From positions 1 through 24,380 of the forward strand of contig LRSR01007215.1 in assembly GCA_001579985.1 (NCBI GenBank): DNA of 24,380 bases, written 5' to 3'. The position numbers and the translations under genes are program-made. Positions 20,201 through 24,380 of this stretch are shown here, in pieces. Every line of letters starts with the position of its first letter. Position 1 is the stretch's first letter. This stretch comes from Hypsibius dujardini (Eukaryota; Tardigrada; Eutardigrada; Parachela; Hypsibiidae). A model generated the notes under the pieces. The model was not told the origin of the DNA and made no database searches. It was given only the letters and a program-made list of their open reading frames with translations.

Positions 20201-20459
20201 ATTCTTGTCCACGGTGAGGCGGCGGAAATGGGCCGGCTGAAAATGGGTCTGAACAGGGAGTTCGAAAACACCGACTACAAGTTCCAGATTCACACGCCGG
20301 GCAACACTCGTTCCGTGTCGTTAAATTTCCGCGGGGAAAAGACTGTGAAAGTGGTGGGAACGCTGGCGGAAAAACGGCCTCGTGATGGGGAGGAATTCTC
20401 GGGGATGCTGCTGAAAAAGTCCTTCACTTATACATTAGCTGACGCCAAGGATATTGCCA
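17263..20459 (+). CDS. CPSF3: CPSF73/CPSF3, pre-mRNA 3'-end endonuclease (C-terminus not found)
   Basis: Metallo-beta-lactamase/beta-CASP nuclease that cuts pre-mRNA before polyadenylation, in the nuclear CPSF complex, and also histone pre-mRNA. Exons: 17263-17780, 18144-18305, 18401-18608, 18682-18774, 18892-18981, 19055-19205, 19395-19570, 19639-19797, 19888-20034 and 20201-20459; 654 codons plus one base. Catalytic metal ligands are intact: Asp196 (LLDMG), HFHLDH at 227-232, His312 (GHVLGA), Asp333 (YTGDFS), Glu358 (ESTYG), His550 (SAHTDF) and His572 (LVHGE). Residues from about 164 on ([20 protein letters not shown]) match the family start. The first 160 or so residues are an extra Gly/Pro/Arg/Asn-rich stretch absent from the human protein (684 aa in total). 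The last exon ends at a GTACGT donor in phase 1, after TLADAKDIA; about 200 C-terminal residues are missing from the window. Introns 4 and 6 carry CTGT or CAGA repeats. Confidence 0.95.
19238..19311. repeat. imperfect (CAGA)n microsatellite in CPSF3 intron 6
   Basis: CAGACA/CAAACA units within the 189-bp intron at 19206-19394. Confidence 0.85.
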
Positions 20460-21120
20460 GTACGTTCTCTAATTATTCATCGATTACGTATAAATTCTGC
20501 TATTTGCAAAAAACTTGAATTTTTATTATAGTTAAAGTAATAAGGAATAAAATGATTACTATTTGAGTACAGACCCTAATACTACTTACTAGCTCGGCAT
20601 AAGTTCCTTAATTTTAGCCTTGTTTTTTAACTCAAAATTTCAATAATTAAGTGTAAAACGGAGTTTTAAAAGCTGAGACTACCTATTCGAGAACCCGGTC
20701 GATACGTCAGACCGTCCGGGTAAAGACGAATCACCTTCTCAGAAATGTTTTGGGGACGAAGTGGTCACGGGAATGATGTTCGCATCAGTATGGACTGGCG
20801 TGGCAGGTCGCCCGCCCTCCGCCGTCGGTGATGTTACCACCCCAGACGGCCCCTGTCGTTAATGTTTGAAGAATCTGGCAAAACAAATTAACAATCGCAC
20901 GAAACTTCCAACAAACATAAACTGCTGCTACTGTCAAAAGCATTGTAGTCACCCCACCGGTTACGAACTCGGGGCCGTTAGACAAAGCCCTTTTCCTTAG
21001 CGCATGCGAAGTCGTCCGGCCCCTTGACATGGTCGTTTACAGTCGGGGCAATCAATCCATCCATCACTTGATGAGGCAGACATAGATAAAGTCATCAGAG
21101 AAAATGCAGCGGATAAAGCT
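20460..21120. other. start of the downstream CPSF3 intron or 3' spacer, no gene supported
   Basis: No exon resembling the CPSF3 C-terminal domain is seen. A minus-strand open frame at 20785-21030 (81 codons, one hydrophobic span MLLTVAAVYVCWKF) has no recognised family. At about 21029-21120 a plus-strand frame (SLDEADIDKVIRENAADKA) runs straight into the transposase fragment that follows. Confidence 0.4.
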
Positions 21121-21534
21121 GTTATGACTTCAGTGTGGTCCACGCTTGACCGGCGCAAAATTCAGAGAGCACTTAAATCTTGGCCCAGTTGCGTCGAAAT
21201 GATGATCGAGAAAGGCGGTCATCATATTGAACACACTTTTTGAGAGGGCAAAAGAAGTTTTAGTATTTATTTTGGAATTTATAAAAATCGGCAACAAAGA
21301 TATGGATCGGCCTCTGTAGTATTGATCACTGCCTGGTCTGCTTGGCCAACTCTCTATTGTTTCTGTATGATTGCCATACTAACTATAAGCCTCTTTGTTC
21401 ACGCCTTTAAAAGGTCCATAATCTTGATATTTTTGCTAACCTAACTAATTGTAATTCTAAGTCCAAAAAGGATTGTCTTCTGACGCACCATTACTATACT
21501 GCAATACTTGACAGCAAAAGGCCCTGGCCAAAAC
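21121..21534 (+). repeat. dispersed repeat unit, copy 2 (mariner 3' end plus flank)
   Basis: Nearly identical to 1341-1754. The transposase C-terminus is open here to a natural stop (EMMIEKGGHHIEHTF, stop at about 21238-21240); the first copy has lost one G at this point. The right inverted repeat ends at 21316, followed by TA. No 5' half of the element is present. Confidence 0.85.
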
Positions 21535-21551
21535 GGTATAGTGAAATCGAA

Positions 21552-21710
21552 CGAAGATCAACAAATAATTCAAGTTAAGGCTGTCCAAATTTTGCCGTTA
21601 ATCCAGATGGTATAGGAAACTTACAACGTAGGTAAAGAATTTTTCGGAACCAGTGAGACAACTAGTTCTCCCTTCGAGAACCAGGAAGTCCTATTGACCT
21701 AACAATATGC
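21552..21710 (+). repeat. dispersed repeat B, copy 1
   Basis: Aligns with 22452-22603 in the same orientation at roughly 75 percent by eye. Shared words include CGAAGATCAACAA, CTGTCCAAAT and TTCTCCCTTCGAGAA. Confidence 0.75.
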
Positions 21711-21737
21711 GATAATTACGAGTACTGCTTTGTGGAA

Positions 21738-21810
21738 TTATTACTTGCACAACAAATCGAAAAAAAGCTGAGAGAGCAAGCCGATGAGAAGTAGACTGAA
21801 TTAGAAGTTA
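21738..21810 (+). repeat. dispersed repeat C, copy 1
   Basis: TTATTACTTGCAC...AAATCGA and GAAGTAGACTGA recur at 23795-23855. Part of the tail (GAAGTTAGAA ... GAGAAGTAG) also resembles 22863-22898. Confidence 0.6.
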
Positions 21811-22451
21811 GAAATCAAGGCGAGAAGTAGAGTCTCAAACCGAGCTTTGAAGATTCCTAAAGTTTCCCACTGGTCCTTAGTGCTCGCTTTGGCATAAGAT
21901 GAAATTTGTTCAGCTTTTCCAAGCAACGATTCTGATTTACCGAACCTCATTTCCACATTAGACGAACGGCGGTCATATCGTTTTAGCTCGCTTCTCTGCA
22001 ATTAAAGAAGTACCAGAATCAGACGACTGCCAAAAGAATTTAATCGCACAATAAAAAGGGATCTTAAAAATTACTATTTCCGGACATGTTCCAATAATGC
22101 GCAGAATATGGTGTATGGAAAATATCAACATGCAAAATATTGGGCAATTTAATCGGCAAAAAATAATGCTTGCTGCACGAACTGATGTGCGAGGAAATTG
22201 AAAAATGTTTCTGTAATACTGGTTTGTGCAAGGAAGAACCGAGAGCAGAGAATTTACACAGACCGCCCGGAGCATTACGATGTAGTGCAATAGTATGCAA
22301 AACTAAAAAGCGAACCTTGACCCTGCTGCATAGACAATCGGCTGAGACTGATGCAGTCTGTATTTACCGTTAAGAGGTGCTTAGTTTCATCAACTGAAAG
22401 AGGGCGCACGGTGAAATTTTATTGCATACGCATGAGCCGGCATCGTGATAT

Positions 22452-22603
22452 CGAAGATCAACAAGTAAATGCTGTCCAAATACGCCATTAATCCAAATGG
22501 TATAAGAAGGTCACAACCTAGGCAAAAGAAATTTTCGAAGCTAGTAAGGCGACCTGTTCTCCCTTCGAGAATTTGGAAGTTCTTATGGCCTTACAGCCTG
22601 CGG
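22452..22603 (+). repeat. dispersed repeat B, copy 2
   Basis: Second copy of 21552-21710, with small indels. Confidence 0.75.
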
Positions 22604-23537
22604 ACTTATTTTTGAATCAAACTTTAAACTCAGGCAGCGGCTGTATCGCTAAGCGGTGAAAATTAAGTCATCACCCATTTGGAAGAGAAGTCTATCCTCG
22701 CTTGTCAGATCTTCGCCTTTTGTTATGTTTGTTTACATTTTTACCTTGCTGAAGGTACGTAGCGTGCCACCATTATTTCCCACCTTCGAGCGGGTAGTCC
22801 AGTCGTTCAAATTCAGTCAGCCATTCAACCAGAACTAGAGAAGTAAAAGCAGCATACGTCGTTGAAGTTAGAATTTACCAAAGGGGTCGAGAAGTAGCAA
22901 AAGAAGCAGAACCGACCATGGAAGAAAATCGACTCAAAAATAGCCGCCACTATTGTCCGCCGCTTGACCGCCTCCACGACCACCCAAACCATACACTTTG
23001 TTTGTACTCACCGTTTACACGGCACATCAGGAGATTCTCGAAATTTGCTTCAGTCGTTCGCTGACGACGTTCAGAAAGAATAATAGCACACAAATTAAAA
23101 GTGTTCAATATCGGCAGGGACCGTAAAAGCTCGAATCGCAGCACTTTATAATCTAGTTAATTTCACACAATTCTTCCAATAAGAAAGTGGACCAGTTCCC
23201 ACAGCTGGCAAGTCGATACACTGCTTTAGTTCCTCGCGGTAGAATAGAGAAGAGATTACAGTCCGTTGCTGAGCCGGGGCAAGGCTTATGGCCTAGCGGG
23301 CCACCTTTGAATTTTTCACAATAAACCAATCAAATGAAATCTCAAGGCCAAAAATTTGATAAAACACAACAATCCCACTCCGCGCAGATCAACCCCAACT
23401 CCACCTCCAACTCGAGTTGATGGAGTTGAAAAACTCTAAACTCCGCATCCAAAGTTGCCCATCTCTGGTCAATACGCAAACAGCGACTCACAAAGTTTGG
23501 CCTTATCCCGAATTTCCATAAACTGAAAAATACATTG
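22604..23537. other. repeat-rich noncoding stretch
   Basis: No gene supported. Contains a short palindrome CAACTCGAGTTG at about 23410 and weak similarity to repeat C around 22863-22898. Confidence 0.35.
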
Positions 23538-23640
23538 CAGAAAAAGTTGGACACCATTCTACAGGAGACGATAAGGGCCGCCATTGATTCCTGGCAACGC
23601 AGAGACCGTCGTGTGCAGGGCGCAAGCGCGGTCACATTGA
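23538..23640 (+). pseudogene. possible transposase C-terminal relic
   Basis: The frame reads QKKLDTILQETIRAAIDSWQ followed by RR, then after a one-base shift ends in SHIEK-like residues. This resembles the mariner C-terminal pattern (ExIRAA ... RL..C..A.GGHxE). Short and degraded, so tentative. Confidence 0.3.
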
Positions 23641-23794
23641 GAAAAATTAGCTTTATCTAGTAAATTCTCCATCTTTTGGCTGTTTTTGGTTTTTTTGTTT
23701 TTCGGTGAATTGAAAGTAGTTACAAGTTTAGTTCAAAAATAATTCCGTACCCGGTACGATAGACGAGAATACGTACGCGTGCTTCAATTCCAAG

Positions 23795-23855
23795 TTATTA
23801 CTTGCACAGCAAATCGAGAGAAGCCAAGATTGCAAGAAGATGAAAAGTAGACTGA
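23795..23855 (+). repeat. dispersed repeat C, copy 2
   Basis: Second copy of 21738-21810. Confidence 0.6.
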
Positions 23856-24089
23856 CAAGGGAAGCGAACGGTAGTTGACACGCCGATCTGTTTGAATTTT
23901 TGTTTCAAATAGTGGACTAAATTAATAGATTTAAGCAAAATATTTCATCTGCAAACGAGCTCTGGTTTGAGCGGGAGAAAATTCGGAAGTTCCCCGATGG
24001 CTCCGCGGGTTTCCTATTCAATTCAACCGTTGATTGTTTGATTTATGCTCTAGCAAAATTCAATTTAATTTTTTTACCACTCTAACCCA

Positions 24090-24380
24090 CACAAACGTCG
24101 TTTTTTGAAAACGTTCGATTCAAAGATTTTTAACAGTCTTCCACTCCAAATTCGATTTGAAATCGATTGACATTAGCAGAATCTTTTTTGAATGACAGGG
24201 GGTGGAACTATGGATCATTTCTGCAACGTCACTTGGAAGCCTGGATTGAAACTAGCCCATTACTCCGCCCTCTGGCATCTAAAAACGATTCTGCTGATGT
24301 CAATCGATTTCAAATCGAATTTGGAGTGGAAGAGTGTTAAAAATCTTTGAATCGAATGTTTTCAAAAAACGACGTTTGTG
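24090..24380. mobile_element. fold-back inverted-repeat element (MITE-like), cut by window end
   Basis: About 100 bases at 24090-24189 are the near-perfect reverse complement of 24281-24380, separated by a loop of about 91 bases. Pairing is still perfect at the last base of the window, so the right arm and true ends lie outside. Each arm contains a smaller near-palindrome (TCGATTTGAAATCGA). No coding capacity, as expected for a non-autonomous element. Confidence 0.85.

Noticed and set aside
21801-22001. Minus-strand frame that vaguely resembles a retrotransposon gag N-terminal region
   Set aside because: Only a loose impression of heptad-like composition; no protease, zinc knuckle or reverse transcriptase motif nearby.
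1-24380. tRNA and rRNA genes
   Set aside because: No stretch with convincing A-box and B-box or cloverleaf pairing, and no rRNA-like conserved words, was found by eye on either strand.

Overview
The window looks like nuclear DNA of a compact, intron-rich invertebrate animal. Genes are split by short GT..AG introns (many 55-380 bp). Recognisable products are metazoan or pan-eukaryotic: TMEM208, BOLA3, CPSF73/CPSF3 and a receptor-type tyrosine kinase fragment. Tetranucleotide repeats of the CAGA/CTGT type litter introns and spacers. I cannot name the species. A tardigrade or similar small protostome is a guess only.

Layout, left to right: (1) 59-561, the 3' end of a tyrosine kinase gene on +, with a nonsense codon in the kinase core. 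(2) 728-1535, a dead, internally deleted mariner-family transposon with perfect terminal inverted repeats, inside a repeat unit that recurs at 21121-21534. (3) 1938-3611, TMEM208 on -, six coding exons. (4) 4425-6093, a cytosolic tandem bulb-type mannose-binding lectin on +, nine exons. (5) 6696-8524, mitochondrial BOLA3 on +, three exons. (6) 8729-11123, a 487-residue protein on - with two probable MATH/TRAF-like beta-sandwich regions and a C-terminal coiled coil. (7) 11271-15853, mostly repeats and spacer, with only weak candidate exons. (8) 15854-16995, an unidentified AT-hook/Arg-Gly-rich basic protein on -. (9) 17263 to at least 20459, CPSF3 on +, the pre-mRNA 3'-end endonuclease, with a long Gly/Pro/Arg-rich N-terminal extension and its C-terminal exons not found. 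(10) 20460-24380, a transposon graveyard with dispersed repeats and a fold-back element cut by the window end.

The genes are unrelated housekeeping or accessory loci, not a pathway cluster. TMEM208 and the lectin diverge from an 813-bp spacer. BOLA3 and the MATH-like gene converge with about 200 bp between stop codons. The AT-hook gene and CPSF3 are head to head with only 267 bp between start codons, so they probably share a bidirectional promoter. All exon joins were made by hand from protein similarity, splice dinucleotides and reading phase. Family assignments rest on remembered family patterns, not on a search.
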